Assembly (NCBI GenBank): GCA_016861045.1
Contig: BOKP01000002.1
Coordinates: 434,001-498,000, forward strand
Reading direction: 5' to 3'
DNA length: 64,000 nt
Source of the DNA: Actinomycetes bacterium
GTDB lineage: Bacteria; Actinomycetota; Thermoleophilia; Solirubrobacterales; 70-9
Every line of letters begins with the position of its first letter. Within the stretch, counting starts at the first letter, position 1. A program made the position numbers and the translations under genes. The notes beneath the pieces are model-generated. The model made no database searches. It worked only from the letters and a program-made list of their open reading frames with translations, and had not been told where the DNA came from. This document shows positions 44,898 to 53,125 of the stretch, in pieces.

Positions 44898-44912
44898 CAA
44901 TCCGGTAGCAGC
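44893..44912 (+). repeat. Right-end GGTAGCA arm-type repeats
   Basis: GGTAGCAA (44893-44900) and GGTAGCAGC (44904-44912) are direct repeats of the motif found at the left end of the element (40242-40285). They start in the last codons of arsC and lie about 50 nt before the core repeat. They probably bind the integrase or its accessory factor. Confidence 0.55.
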
Positions 44913-44963
44913 CCGCGCCAGACGTGGCTCTGCTGCTTGGCGTTCGCACCCTTTCGAACCATT

Positions 44964-44976
44964 CGCGCCCATCGCC
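44964..44976 (+). repeat. Right attachment-site repeat (attR core)
   Basis: CGCGCCCATCGCC is identical to 40113-40125 and marks the right boundary of the element. The bases before it (TTCGAACCATT) resemble but do not restore the tRNA T arm, so no second tRNA is formed. Confidence 0.85.
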
Positions 44977-45009
44977 CGACAGCTGGGCGCGGTGCGGTAG
45001 AAAGCCGCA

Positions 45010-45732
45010 ATGCTCATCCCGCTCGCAGGCATCGATGCCACGTTCGACTCGGAGATCGTCGACAAGGGGGAGCTGCCGGCCCTGCTGCTGCTGGTCTCGT
45101 TCGGCGCGACGTTCGGGATCACGCGGTTCATCACCCACTCGATCAGGGCGGAGCGGTTCTCGTGGCTCGGCAACATCGAGGCCGGCGACACGCACATCCA
45201 CCACCTCGTCTGGGGCATCTGCCTGCTGCTCGTCAGCGGGCTGCTGGCGGTCGCGGTGCAGCCCCCGCTGTCGGTGACGGCGGTCGTCTTCGGGATCGGC
45301 GCGGCGCTGACGCTCGACGAGTTCGCGCTCTGGCTCCACCTCGACGACGTCTACTGGTCCGAGCAGGGGCGGCAGTCGATCGACGCGGTGATCGTCTTCG
45401 CGATCGTCTCCGGGTTCATGGTCCTCGGCGTCTATCCGATCTCATTCGACGACAGCGGGCCCGGGCTCGCCGGCGCGATCGGCCTCGCCATCTCGCTCGC
45501 GACCGGGTGGGCGTTCGTGATCGTCTGCTTCCTCAAGGGCAAGCTGATCCTCGGCGTGCTCGGCCTCTACGTCCCCCCGATCGCGATGGTGACCGCCTTC
45601 CGGCTCGCCCGCCCGCACTCCTGGTGGGCGCGCAAGCGCTACGACGCCGGGAAGCTCGAGCGCTCCCGCGAGCGCTTCAAGGGCGAGGACAAGATCACGA
45701 AGCCGGACGTCACCGAGGCCGCGCTGAAGTAG
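45010..45732 (+). CDS. Polytopic membrane protein, unknown function
   Basis: The gene encodes 240 residues from ATG at 45010. It has about six transmembrane helices, with a conserved-looking His-rich segment GDTHIHHLVWGICLLL after the first and LTLDEFALWLHLDDVYW in the middle. The basic C-terminal tail (RKRYDAGKLERSRERFKGEDK) is cytoplasmic. His and Asp/Glu residues near the membrane could bind metal, but no family is recognised. It is the first chromosomal gene after the integrative element and is followed 8 nt later by an EamA-type transporter gene. Confidence 0.75.
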   Translation: MLIPLAGIDATFDSEIVDKGELPALLLLVSFGATFGITRFITHSIRAERFSWLGNIEAGDTHIHHLVWGICLLLVSGLLAVAVQPPLSVTAVVFGIGAALTLDEFALWLHLDDVYWSEQGRQSIDAVIVFAIVSGFMVLGVYPISFDDSGPGLAGAIGLAISLATGWAFVIVCFLKGKLILGVLGLYVPPIAMVTAFRLARPHSWWARKRYDAGKLERSRERFKGEDKITKPDVTEAALK

Positions 45733-45739
45733 GCCGGAC

Positions 45740-46645
45740 GTGGACATCGCCATCGCCCTCGCCGCCGCGCTGCTGTTCGCGCTCGGCTCGGTCCTGCAGC
45801 AGAAGGCCGGGCTCGACGCGCCGGACGCCACCGCGGGCTCGAGCTCGGGGCTGCTGCTGCGAATGGCGCGCCAGCCGATCTGGCTTGCGGGGATCGCCGC
45901 CGACGCGCTCGGCTTCGTCGGCCAGGCTGTGGCGCTGACGATCGGCCGGCTCGCCGTCGTCCAGCCGATCCTGGCGACCGCAATGGTCTTCGCGCTGCCG
46001 CTCGGACACCGGCTGACCGCGCAGCGGGTCACCCGCAGCGACGTCGGCGCCGCGGTCCTCGTCACCGCCGCGCTGGTCGCGTTTCTGACGATCGCCGACC
46101 CGAGCGGCGGCCGCGACGACGCCCCGCTCGGGGACTGGCTCGTCCTCGGCGCGGTCGTCGCCGGCGTCTCGGTGCCGCTCACGCTCGCCTCGCTGCGGGC
46201 CCGTCCCGCGATCAAGGCGACGCTGCTCGGGATCGTCACCGGGATCCTCTTCGGCGTCAGCGCGGCGCTCACCAAGGCCGTCGGCGACGCGATCACGACC
46301 GACGTGATCGGCGTCCTCGCCGACTGGCACCTCTATGCGCTGATCGCGGTCGGCTACATCTCGATGACGTTCAACCAGCTCGCGCTGACGACCGGCGTCC
46401 TCGCGCCGGCGCTCGCCGCCTCGATGGCGCTCGACCCGATCACGAGCGTCGTGATCGCGACGACGATGCTCGAGGAGTCGCTGCACGAGGACGCGGCCGG
46501 GATCGCGGCGACGCTCGCCGCGCTGGCGGCGATGATCGCGGGGATGGCGATCCTCGCCCGCACGAGCGGCGGCAAGGCGGCGAGCAAGCCCGGCTCGGGG
46601 ACCGCCCTCGGCTCGGCCCCGCTCACCGCGCCGGCCGACGGCTGA
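45740..46645 (+). CDS. EamA/DMT-family membrane transporter-like protein
   Basis: The gene encodes 301 residues from GTG at 45740. About nine to ten transmembrane helices are seen. They start with LAAALLFALGSVLQQKAGLD, a typical first helix of the DMT superfamily that includes NIPA-type magnesium transporters and EamA exporters. A short Pro/Ser/Gly tail follows. The gene is closely linked to the preceding membrane protein gene. The substrate is unknown. Confidence 0.8.
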   Translation: MDIAIALAAALLFALGSVLQQKAGLDAPDATAGSSSGLLLRMARQPIWLAGIAADALGFVGQAVALTIGRLAVVQPILATAMVFALPLGHRLTAQRVTRSDVGAAVLVTAALVAFLTIADPSGGRDDAPLGDWLVLGAVVAGVSVPLTLASLRARPAIKATLLGIVTGILFGVSAALTKAVGDAITTDVIGVLADWHLYALIAVGYISMTFNQLALTTGVLAPALAASMALDPITSVVIATTMLEESLHEDAAGIAATLAALAAMIAGMAILARTSGGKAASKPGSGTALGSAPLTAPADG

Positions 46646-46661
46646 CGACCCCGATCCCGGC

Positions 46662-48113
46662 TCAGCCGGCGGGAGCGCCGGCCTCGGCGGCGGCGAGGCG
46701 CGCCATCCGCTCGCCGCTGCGGCGGCGGGCGTAGAGGAAGTAGATGAGGAGGCCGATCGCGAGCCAGACGGCGAGCCGGACCCAGGTCGCCGCCGGCAGG
46801 GTCGCCATCAGCGCGACGGCGAAGGCGATCCCGAGCGGGGCGACGATCCAGACCCCCTTGACGCGGAACGGCCGCTCGAGGTCGGGTCGGGTGCGGCGGA
46901 GGACGAGGACGCCGGCGCAGACGATCGTGAACGAGAGCAGGGTGCCGATCGAGACGAGGTCGCCGAGGACGTCGATCGGCAGGAGCGCGGCGACGGCGGC
47001 GCCGGCCACCGCGCAGACGACGGTCGCCGCAGTGGGCGTCTCGAATCGCTCGCTGACCACGCCGAGCCGGTCGGGGAGCATGCCGTCCGAGGACATCCGC
47101 ATGAAGATCCGCGTCTGGCCGTAGAAGGTGACGAGGACCGTCGCCGCCAGCCCGATCACGGCCGCAGCCGAGATCGCCGACTCGAGCCAGTCGAGCGAGC
47201 CGCCGCCGGCGCGGACCGCGAGCGCCAGCGGGTCGGCGACGTTGAGCGAGCCGTAGGGGACGAGCCCGGTCATGACGATCCCGATCAGCACGTAGAGGAC
47301 GGTCGAGATCAGGACCGTGGCGAGCAGCCCGAACGGGATCGTCCGCTGCGGGCGGCGCGCCTCGGCCGCCGCCGTCGAGACCGCGTCGAAGCCGACGTAG
47401 GCGAAGAAGACGACGCCGGCGGCGCGGAGGATGCCGGTCGGGCCGAAGTCGCCGAAGCCGCCCTCGCTCGCCGGGACGAACGGCTCCCAGTTGGACCTCG
47501 TCACGTAGAAGGTGCCGACGACGATGAACAGCACGAGGACGCCGAGCTTGAGCGCCACCATCGCGTTGTTGGCCCGCGCCGACTCGCGGGTACCGAGGTA
47601 GAGCAGCGCACAGGTGACGAAGACGATGGCGAGCGCCGGCAGGTTGACGATCCCGGCGCCCTCCCCGAACGGCGGGCTCACGAGGTCGTGAGGGACCGGG
47701 ATGCCGATGCTGCCGAGGAAGCTGACGAAGTACCCGGACCAGCCGACCGCGACCGTCGAGGCCGCGAACAGGTACTCGAGCAGCAGGTCCCAGCCGATGA
47801 ACCAGGCGAGGAACGAGCCGAAGACCGCGTAGGCGTAAGAGTAGGTCGAGCCCGCCGCCGGGACCATCGCCGCGAGCTCGGCGTAGCAGAGCGCCGTCAC
47901 CCCGGCGGCGATCCCGGCGAGGATGAAGGAGAGGATCACGGCGGGTCCCGCGTAGCGCGCCGAGGCCTCGCCGATCGTGACGAAGATGCCGGCGCCGACG
48001 ACGCTGGCGATCCCGATCGCGGTCAGGCTGAAGGGCCCGATGGCAGCCGAGTCGAGCCGCTTGCGGTCGATCCTGGCCTGGGCGACGACGGCGTCGATAT
48101 TGCCCACGGCCAT
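46662..48113 (-). CDS. APC-family amino acid permease
   Basis: The gene encodes 483 residues from ATG at 48113. Twelve or more transmembrane helices are present. The N-terminal signature SLTAIGIASVVGAGIFVTIG and the ALCYAELAAMVPAAGSTYSYAYA segment are characteristic of cationic/basic amino acid (CAT-type) permeases of the APC superfamily. It imports amino acids by proton- or gradient-coupled transport. It diverges from the lysyl-tRNA synthetase fusion gene with a 48-nt gap, so both promoters lie close together. Confidence 0.92.
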   Translation of the reverse strand: MAVGNIDAVVAQARIDRKRLDSAAIGPFSLTAIGIASVVGAGIFVTIGEASARYAGPAVILSFILAGIAAGVTALCYAELAAMVPAAGSTYSYAYAVFGSFLAWFIGWDLLLEYLFAASTVAVGWSGYFVSFLGSIGIPVPHDLVSPPFGEGAGIVNLPALAIVFVTCALLYLGTRESARANNAMVALKLGVLVLFIVVGTFYVTRSNWEPFVPASEGGFGDFGPTGILRAAGVVFFAYVGFDAVSTAAAEARRPQRTIPFGLLATVLISTVLYVLIGIVMTGLVPYGSLNVADPLALAVRAGGGSLDWLESAISAAAVIGLAATVLVTFYGQTRIFMRMSSDGMLPDRLGVVSERFETPTAATVVCAVAGAAVAALLPIDVLGDLVSIGTLLSFTIVCAGVLVLRRTRPDLERPFRVKGVWIVAPLGIAFAVALMATLPAATWVRLAVWLAIGLLIYFLYARRRSGERMARLAAAEAGAPAG

Positions 48114-48161
48114 CGCGGAATCCTGTCAGAGTGCGGCCCGCGAGCGACGGGAGATCGGCAC

Positions 48162-51100
48162 TTGGATTCCGAGGAGGCGAAGCAGGAAGCAGACGGCCGC
48201 GAAGGCGGGGGCGGCGGCGCCGAGGGCTCGCGGTTCCTGCGGGAAGAGCGCGCCCACCGCCTCGCCAAGCTCGACGCGATGCGCGAGCGGGGCGTCGACC
48301 CCTATCCGGTTCGCTTCGACCGCGACGCCACCGCCGCCGCGATCCACGACCGCTTCGACGGTCTCGAACCCGGGGCGGACTCCGGCGAGCGGGTCAGGCT
48401 CGCCGGCCGCGTCGTCGCGCTGCGCCGGCACGGCGGCCTCGACTTCCTCGACCTCCGCGACGAGACCGGGAAGATCCAGCTCATCGCCACCCGCGACGAG
48501 CTCGGGGAGGCGACGCTCGACGCCCTCAACGCGCTCGACCTCGGCGACTGGATCGGGGTCGGCGGCGGCGTCGTCACGAGCCGCCGCGGCGAGCTCTCGA
48601 TCCGGCTCGACAGCTTCGAGCTGCTCGCCAAGGCGCTGCGGCCGCTGCCGGACATGCGCAAGGGCCTGACCGACCCCGAGTCCCGCTACCGCCGCCGCTA
48701 CCTCGACCTGATCGTCGACGAGGACTCGCGCGAGGTCTTCGCGAAGCGCTCGACGGTGATCGCCGCGACCCGGAAGGTCCTGCTCGACCGCGGCTTCCGC
48801 GAGGTCGAGACGCCGGTGCTGCTGAGCCAGGCGGGCGGCGCCGCGGCGCGGCCGTTCATCACCCACCACAACGCGCTCGACATCGACATGTTCCTGCGGA
48901 TCGCGCTCGAGCTGCCCCTGAAGCGGCTGATCGTCGGCGGCATGGACCGCGTCTTCGAGGTCAGCCGCGTCTTCCGCAACGAGGGCCTCGACACCCGCCA
49001 CAACCCCGAGTTCACGATGCTCGAGGCCTACCAGGCGTTCGGCGACTACCACGACATGATGGACCTGACCGAGGCGGTCATCGAGGCCTCGTGCCTGGCC
49101 GCCAACGGCCACACGAAGGTCGATGTCGACGGGCGCGAGATCGACATGAAGCCGCCCTACCGGCGCGCTTCGATGACGGAGCTGATCGAGGAGACGACCG
49201 GCGAGCGGATGCACCCGTCGATGCCGGTCGCGGAGGCCCGGGAGATCGCCGACCGCTTCGGCGTCGAGTGGCTCGACGTCTGGGGGTCGGGAAAGATCCT
49301 CGCCGAGGTCTACGACGCGACCTGCGAGGCGAAGCTGATCGAGCCGACGTTCGTGATGGACCACCCGCGCGAGGTCTCCCCGCTCGCCCGCGGCCACCGC
49401 GACGACCCGACGCTGACCGAGCGCTTCGAGCTCGTCGTCGCCGGCCGCGAGCTCGCCAACGCCTACTCGGAGCTCAACGATCCCGTCGACCAGGCCGAGC
49501 GCTTCCAGTCGGAGGCGAAGCTGCAGGCCGGCGGCGACGAGGAGGCCGAGCCGGTCGACGACGACTACGTCGAGGCGCTCGAGTACGGGCTGCCGCCGAC
49601 CGGCGGGCTCGGGATCGGCATGGACCGGCTCGTGATGCTGATCGCGGGGGTCGACACGATCCGCGACGTGATCCTGTTCCCGACGCTGCGCCCGGAGGAG
49701 GGCCGCGCCGGGCCGGAGCCCGCGAAGCTCGACCTCGACCTCGCCGCCGGGGCGGCCGCCGCCCCGGGGCCGCCGCCGCTCCGGACGCCGACGCGCTGGT
49801 CGCCGCGCGGGCGCTCGCGGGCGACCCGGGTCCTCGCCTGGCTGACGGCGTTGCTCGGCCTCGCGTCGCTGCTGCCGACGCTGCCCTGGGTCCACCTCTC
49901 GCTCGGCATCAACGACCTGCTCACGCGCACCGACCGCTCCTACCTGTTCACCGTCTCCGCCGTCCTCGGGATCGGGCTGATCGTCGTCTCGCTTCAGCTC
50001 GCCCGCGGCAAGCGCCGGGCCTGGGCGATCGCGATGGTCCTGTTCGCCGCCGCCGCGGTCGTCCACGTCGTCAAGGGGCCGGACCCGATCGCGGCGCTGC
50101 TCGACGCCGCGATGGTCGTCGCGCTCGCGTCCTACCGGACCGAGTTCCGCGCCCATGGCGAGCCGAGCTCGCTGCGGCAGGCGATCCTGTTCGTGCCGTT
50201 CTACCTGCTCGTCGTCGGCGTCTTCGGGCTCGTCTCGCTGCTCACCCAGCGCGACTTCGTCACCCCGGAGCTCAGCTTCGGCGGCATCGTCGAGACGACC
50301 TACGGCGGCCTGCTCGGCTTCGACGGGCCCTACTCGTTCGAGCACCGGCTGTTCGCCGAGTTCTTCGGCGATGCACTGCTCGTGCTCGGGATCGTCGGCC
50401 TGCTGCTCTTCCTCTTCCTGCTGTTCCGGCCCCTCGTCCGCGACCGGGCGCCGGCCGAGGAGGCGCGCGAGCGGGCGCGCGAGATCGTCCGCGCCCATGG
50501 ATCCGACACGCTCGCCTACTTCGCGCTGCGCCGGGACAAGAGCTACTTCTTCTCCGCCGACGGCCGCTCGCTGGTCGCCTACGCCTACGTCCGCGGCTAC
50601 GCGATGGTCGCCGCCGACCCGATCGGCCCCCCGGAGGACGCCGGTGAGGTCCTCGACGAGTTCCTCGCCTACTGCGCCGAGCAGGGATGGAAGGCGGCGT
50701 TTCTGGCGGTGCGCGAGGACGCGACGCCGCTCTACCGGGAGCGGGGCCTGCACTCCCTCTACCTCGGCGACGAGGCGATCCTGCGCCCCTCCGGCTTCAG
50801 CCTCGAGGGCGCCGGGATGAAGGCGGTGCGCTCGGCCGTCAACCGGGTCGGCAGGGACCACCGCTTCGAGCTTGTCAGGGAGAGCGAGGCGCCGGCCGAC
50901 CTCGTCGACGAGCTGAACCAGATCAGCGACGAGTGGCGCGAGGGCGCCAGCGAGCGCGGCTTCACGATGGAGCTCGGCACAGACGTCGAGGGGGTCGAGG
51001 AGGACTTCGTGCTGGCGCTCGCCCGCGAGAAGGGGGGCGGCCGCGTCGCCGGCTTCCTCCGGTTCGTCCCCTGCTACGGGGCCGACCCCGGCTACTCGCT

Positions 51101-51518
51101 CGACCTGATGCGGCGGCGGACCGATGCCGCCAACGGGCTCACCGAGTACCTGATCGCCAACGCCGCGCTCGGGCTCGGCGCGAGCGGCGTCGAGCGCCTC
51201 TCGCTCAACTTCGCCGCCTGGGGCCGGCTGCTCGACGAGTCGGCCGAGCTCGGGGTGGGCGGGCGGATCCAGCGCCGGATCGCGAAGGCGCTGAACCCGT
51301 TCTTCCAGATCCAGTCCCTGCGCGACTTCAACGCGAAGTTCGACCCCGGGTGGCTGCCGCGCTCGATCGTCATCGAGGATCCCGCCGACCTGCTCGAGGT
51401 CGCGCTGCTCTATGCCTCGATCGAGGGCTTCCTCGAGGTCCCGCTGCTGGGGCGGTTCCTGGTGCCGCCGGTGCGGGCGGCCGAGCGCGGCGTGGCGACG
51501 GCGGCAGCGGGGCGGTAG
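48162..51518 (+). CDS. Lysyl-tRNA synthetase fused to phosphatidylglycerol lysyltransferase, reversed LysX order
   Basis: The gene encodes 1118 residues from TTG at 48162, with GGGAG 8 nt upstream. Residues 20-515 form a class II lysyl-tRNA synthetase: an OB fold, motif 1 REVETPVLLSQAGGAAARPF, motif 2 FRNEGLDTRHNPEF, and motif 3 GLGIGMDRLVMLIAG. A Pro-rich linker (about 520-555) leads to five or six transmembrane helices (about 556-760). A cytoplasmic DUF2156/MprF-like aminoacyl transferase domain follows (about 780-1090, with DTLAYFALRRDKSYFFS). The protein should charge tRNA-Lys and transfer lysine to phosphatidylglycerol. Mycobacterial LysX has the transferase first and the synthetase last, so this is an inverted fusion. 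Confidence 0.9.
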   Translation: MDSEEAKQEADGREGGGGGAEGSRFLREERAHRLAKLDAMRERGVDPYPVRFDRDATAAAIHDRFDGLEPGADSGERVRLAGRVVALRRHGGLDFLDLRDETGKIQLIATRDELGEATLDALNALDLGDWIGVGGGVVTSRRGELSIRLDSFELLAKALRPLPDMRKGLTDPESRYRRRYLDLIVDEDSREVFAKRSTVIAATRKVLLDRGFREVETPVLLSQAGGAAARPFITHHNALDIDMFLRIALELPLKRLIVGGMDRVFEVSRVFRNEGLDTRHNPEFTMLEAYQAFGDYHDMMDLTEAVIEASCLAANGHTKVDVDGREIDMKPPYRRASMTELIEETTGERMHPSMPVAEAREIADRFGVEWLDVWGSGKILAEVYDATCEAKLIEPTFVMDHPREVSPLARGHRDDPTLTERFELVVAGRELANAYSELNDPVDQAERFQSEAKLQAGGDEEAEPVDDDYVEALEYGLPPTGGLGIGMDRLVMLIAGVDTIRDVILFPTLRPEEGRAGPEPAKLDLDLAAGAAAAPGPPPLRTPTRWSPRGRSRATRVLAWLTALLGLASLLPTLPWVHLSLGINDLLTRTDRSYLFTVSAVLGIGLIVVSLQLARGKRRAWAIAMVLFAAAAVVHVVKGPDPIAALLDAAMVVALASYRTEFRAHGEPSSLRQAILFVPFYLLVVGVFGLVSLLTQRDFVTPELSFGGIVETTYGGLLGFDGPYSFEHRLFAEFFGDALLVLGIVGLLLFLFLLFRPLVRDRAPAEEARERAREIVRAHGSDTLAYFALRRDKSYFFSADGRSLVAYAYVRGYAMVAADPIGPPEDAGEVLDEFLAYCAEQGWKAAFLAVREDATPLYRERGLHSLYLGDEAILRPSGFSLEGAGMKAVRSAVNRVGRDHRFELVRESEAPADLVDELNQISDEWREGASERGFTMELGTDVEGVEEDFVLALAREKGGGRVAGFLRFVPCYGADPGYSLDLMRRRTDAANGLTEYLIANAALGLGASGVERLSLNFAAWGRLLDESAELGVGGRIQRRIAKALNPFFQIQSLRDFNAKFDPGWLPRSIVIEDPADLLEVALLYASIEGFLEVPLLGRFLVPPVRAAERGVATAAAGR

Positions 51519-51643
51519 CCCTCCCCCGCCGGCGCGCGGCCGCCGCTACTGACGTAGACTCAACAAGAGGATCCGCGAGCGGTGGCGCCCGGCCGCACGG
51601 GCGGCCGCCGCATCCACGGGAAGTCGAGGGAGTTGTGCCGGCA

Positions 51644-53125
51644 ATGAGAGTCGCTACGTTCGTCGCCGTCGCCGTCGCCGCGGGAGCCCTCGCGGCCGAC
51701 GCCCCGGCGGCCCCGATCGCCGACGCGGGCACGCCCTCGATCCCGCTCTACCAGGGCTCGCCGGCCGCCAAGAACCCGGTTTCGAACCCGACGAGGCCCG
51801 AGCAGAACCCCTACATGGCGGAGAACCCGCGCTCGAACATCCACAACGACACCTGGATGACCGACGCCTACGGCCGCCGCGGCCCGCTCGGCCGGGACCC
51901 GGTCACCGACAGCTACGCCTACCCCTCGTCGCTCTGCGGGTCGCTGGCGTTCGACTCGGAGGGCCGGATCATCTCGGTCTGCCCGTCGATCCCGTTCCCG
52001 CCGCAGGCGCGGATCATCGACCCCGAGACGCTGGCGCCGATCGACACGCTCGACCTGCCGACGGCGCCGAACCCGCCGGGCACCAAGGAGTTCCAGAACT
52101 TCGCCGGCGGCGGCTACTTCTTCCTCGACCAGAAGGACCGGATCTGGGTCCCGACCAGGACCGACCACATCCTCATGCTCGGGACCGGCGGCGGCGAGCT
52201 CGAGGTCGAACGGGACTACGACCTGACCGACGTCCTCGACCCCGCGACCGAGCGGATCACCTCCGCCCTGCCCGACTTCGAGGGCAACGTCTGGTTCGCC
52301 ACGAAGCAGAACGCGAAGATCGGGATCCTCGACCGCCGGAGCGGGGAGGCGAAGCTGATCCGGCTCGATCCCGACGAGGAGATCGAGAACTCGTTCTCGG
52401 TCGCCTCCGACGGCGTCTACGTCGTCTCCAACGAGCGGATGTACCGGCTGAAGGCGGGCGACGAGGGCAAGCCGAAGATCATCTGGCAGGCGAAGTACCC
52501 GAACTCCGGCATCGTCAAGCCGGGGCAGGTCGACGCCGGCTCCGGCACGACGCCGACCAACCTCGCCGGCGGCTACGTCGCGATCACCGACAACGCCGAC
52601 CCGATGAACGTCGTCGTCTACCGGACGAAGAAGAACCTGAAGAAGCACCAGAAGCGGGCGGTCTGCAAGGTGCCGGTGTTCAGGCGGGGCGCGAGCGCCA
52701 CCGAGAACTCGCTGATCGGGACGAAGCGGTCGCTGATCGTCGAGAACAACTACGGCTACCAGGACCCGTTCGGCCCCGACTCGGGCGCGGTCACCGAGCC
52801 CGGCTTCGCCCGGGTCGACATCGACAGGGACGGAAAGGGCTGCACCAAGAGGTGGACGAACACCGACGTCCGCGCGCCGACCGCGGTCCCGAAGCTGTCG
52901 ACGAAGACGGGGCTCATCTACACCTACTCGCGGCCCGAGGACCCGGCCAACCAGGGGTACTTCTGGACGGCGATCGACTACCGGACCGGCGAGACCGCCT
53001 GGAGCCGGTACGCGGGGTCGGGACTTGCGTTCAACAACAACTACGCCGGCCTCGCCCTCGGCGACGACGGCACCGCCTACCTCGGAGTGATCGGCGGAAT
53101 CATCGCGCTCCACGACGGCCCGTGA
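51644..53125 (+). CDS. Secreted beta-propeller-like protein, unknown function
   Basis: The gene encodes 493 residues from ATG at 51644, with GGGAG 11 nt upstream; GTG at 51635 is an alternative. The signal peptide (about 1-23) is cut near APAAPIAD. The mature protein has repeated beta-strand blades with Gly-Asp turns and the segments DRIWVPTRTDH, NVWFATKQNAKIGILDRRSGE and DGVYVVSNERMYRL. This resembles PQQ- or NHL-type propellers, and it ends with LALGDDGTAYLGVIGGIIALH. The stop overlaps the GTG of the next gene (GTGA), so the three secreted proteins form one operon. Confidence 0.7.
   Translation: MRVATFVAVAVAAGALAADAPAAPIADAGTPSIPLYQGSPAAKNPVSNPTRPEQNPYMAENPRSNIHNDTWMTDAYGRRGPLGRDPVTDSYAYPSSLCGSLAFDSEGRIISVCPSIPFPPQARIIDPETLAPIDTLDLPTAPNPPGTKEFQNFAGGGYFFLDQKDRIWVPTRTDHILMLGTGGGELEVERDYDLTDVLDPATERITSALPDFEGNVWFATKQNAKIGILDRRSGEAKLIRLDPDEEIENSFSVASDGVYVVSNERMYRLKAGDEGKPKIIWQAKYPNSGIVKPGQVDAGSGTTPTNLAGGYVAITDNADPMNVVVYRTKKNLKKHQKRAVCKVPVFRRGASATENSLIGTKRSLIVENNYGYQDPFGPDSGAVTEPGFARVDIDRDGKGCTKRWTNTDVRAPTAVPKLSTKTGLIYTYSRPEDPANQGYFWTAIDYRTGETAWSRYAGSGLAFNNNYAGLALGDDGTAYLGVIGGIIALHDGP

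Larger units (their letters stand above)
40113..44976. mobile_element. 4.9-kb integrative element in the 3' end of tRNA-Val
   Basis: The 13-bp sequence CGCGCCCATCGCC occurs at the tRNA 3' end (40113-40125) and again at 44964-44976, with extra similarity upstream of it in the T arm (AACCA shared, TTCGAA nearby). Between these copies lie a Rep-like gene, a small coupled gene, an XRE repressor, a helix-turn-helix gene, a tyrosine integrase, a WYL-like small gene, an aquaporin and an arsenate reductase. No conjugation gene (FtsK-like or relaxase) is present. Codon use is less extreme than in the host genes. This is a minimal, possibly replicative, integrative element carrying arsenic-resistance cargo. 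Confidence 0.88.

Noticed and set aside
44940-44980. Second tRNA gene at the right element boundary
   Set aside because: Only the last acceptor bases and part of the T arm resemble tRNA-Val; no anticodon arm or D arm is present, as expected for an attachment-site remnant.
47688-48161. N-terminal extension of the lysyl-tRNA synthetase fusion
   Set aside because: The open frame extends antisense into the APC permease, but the TTG at 48162 has a good ribosome-binding site and the conserved domain starts shortly after it.
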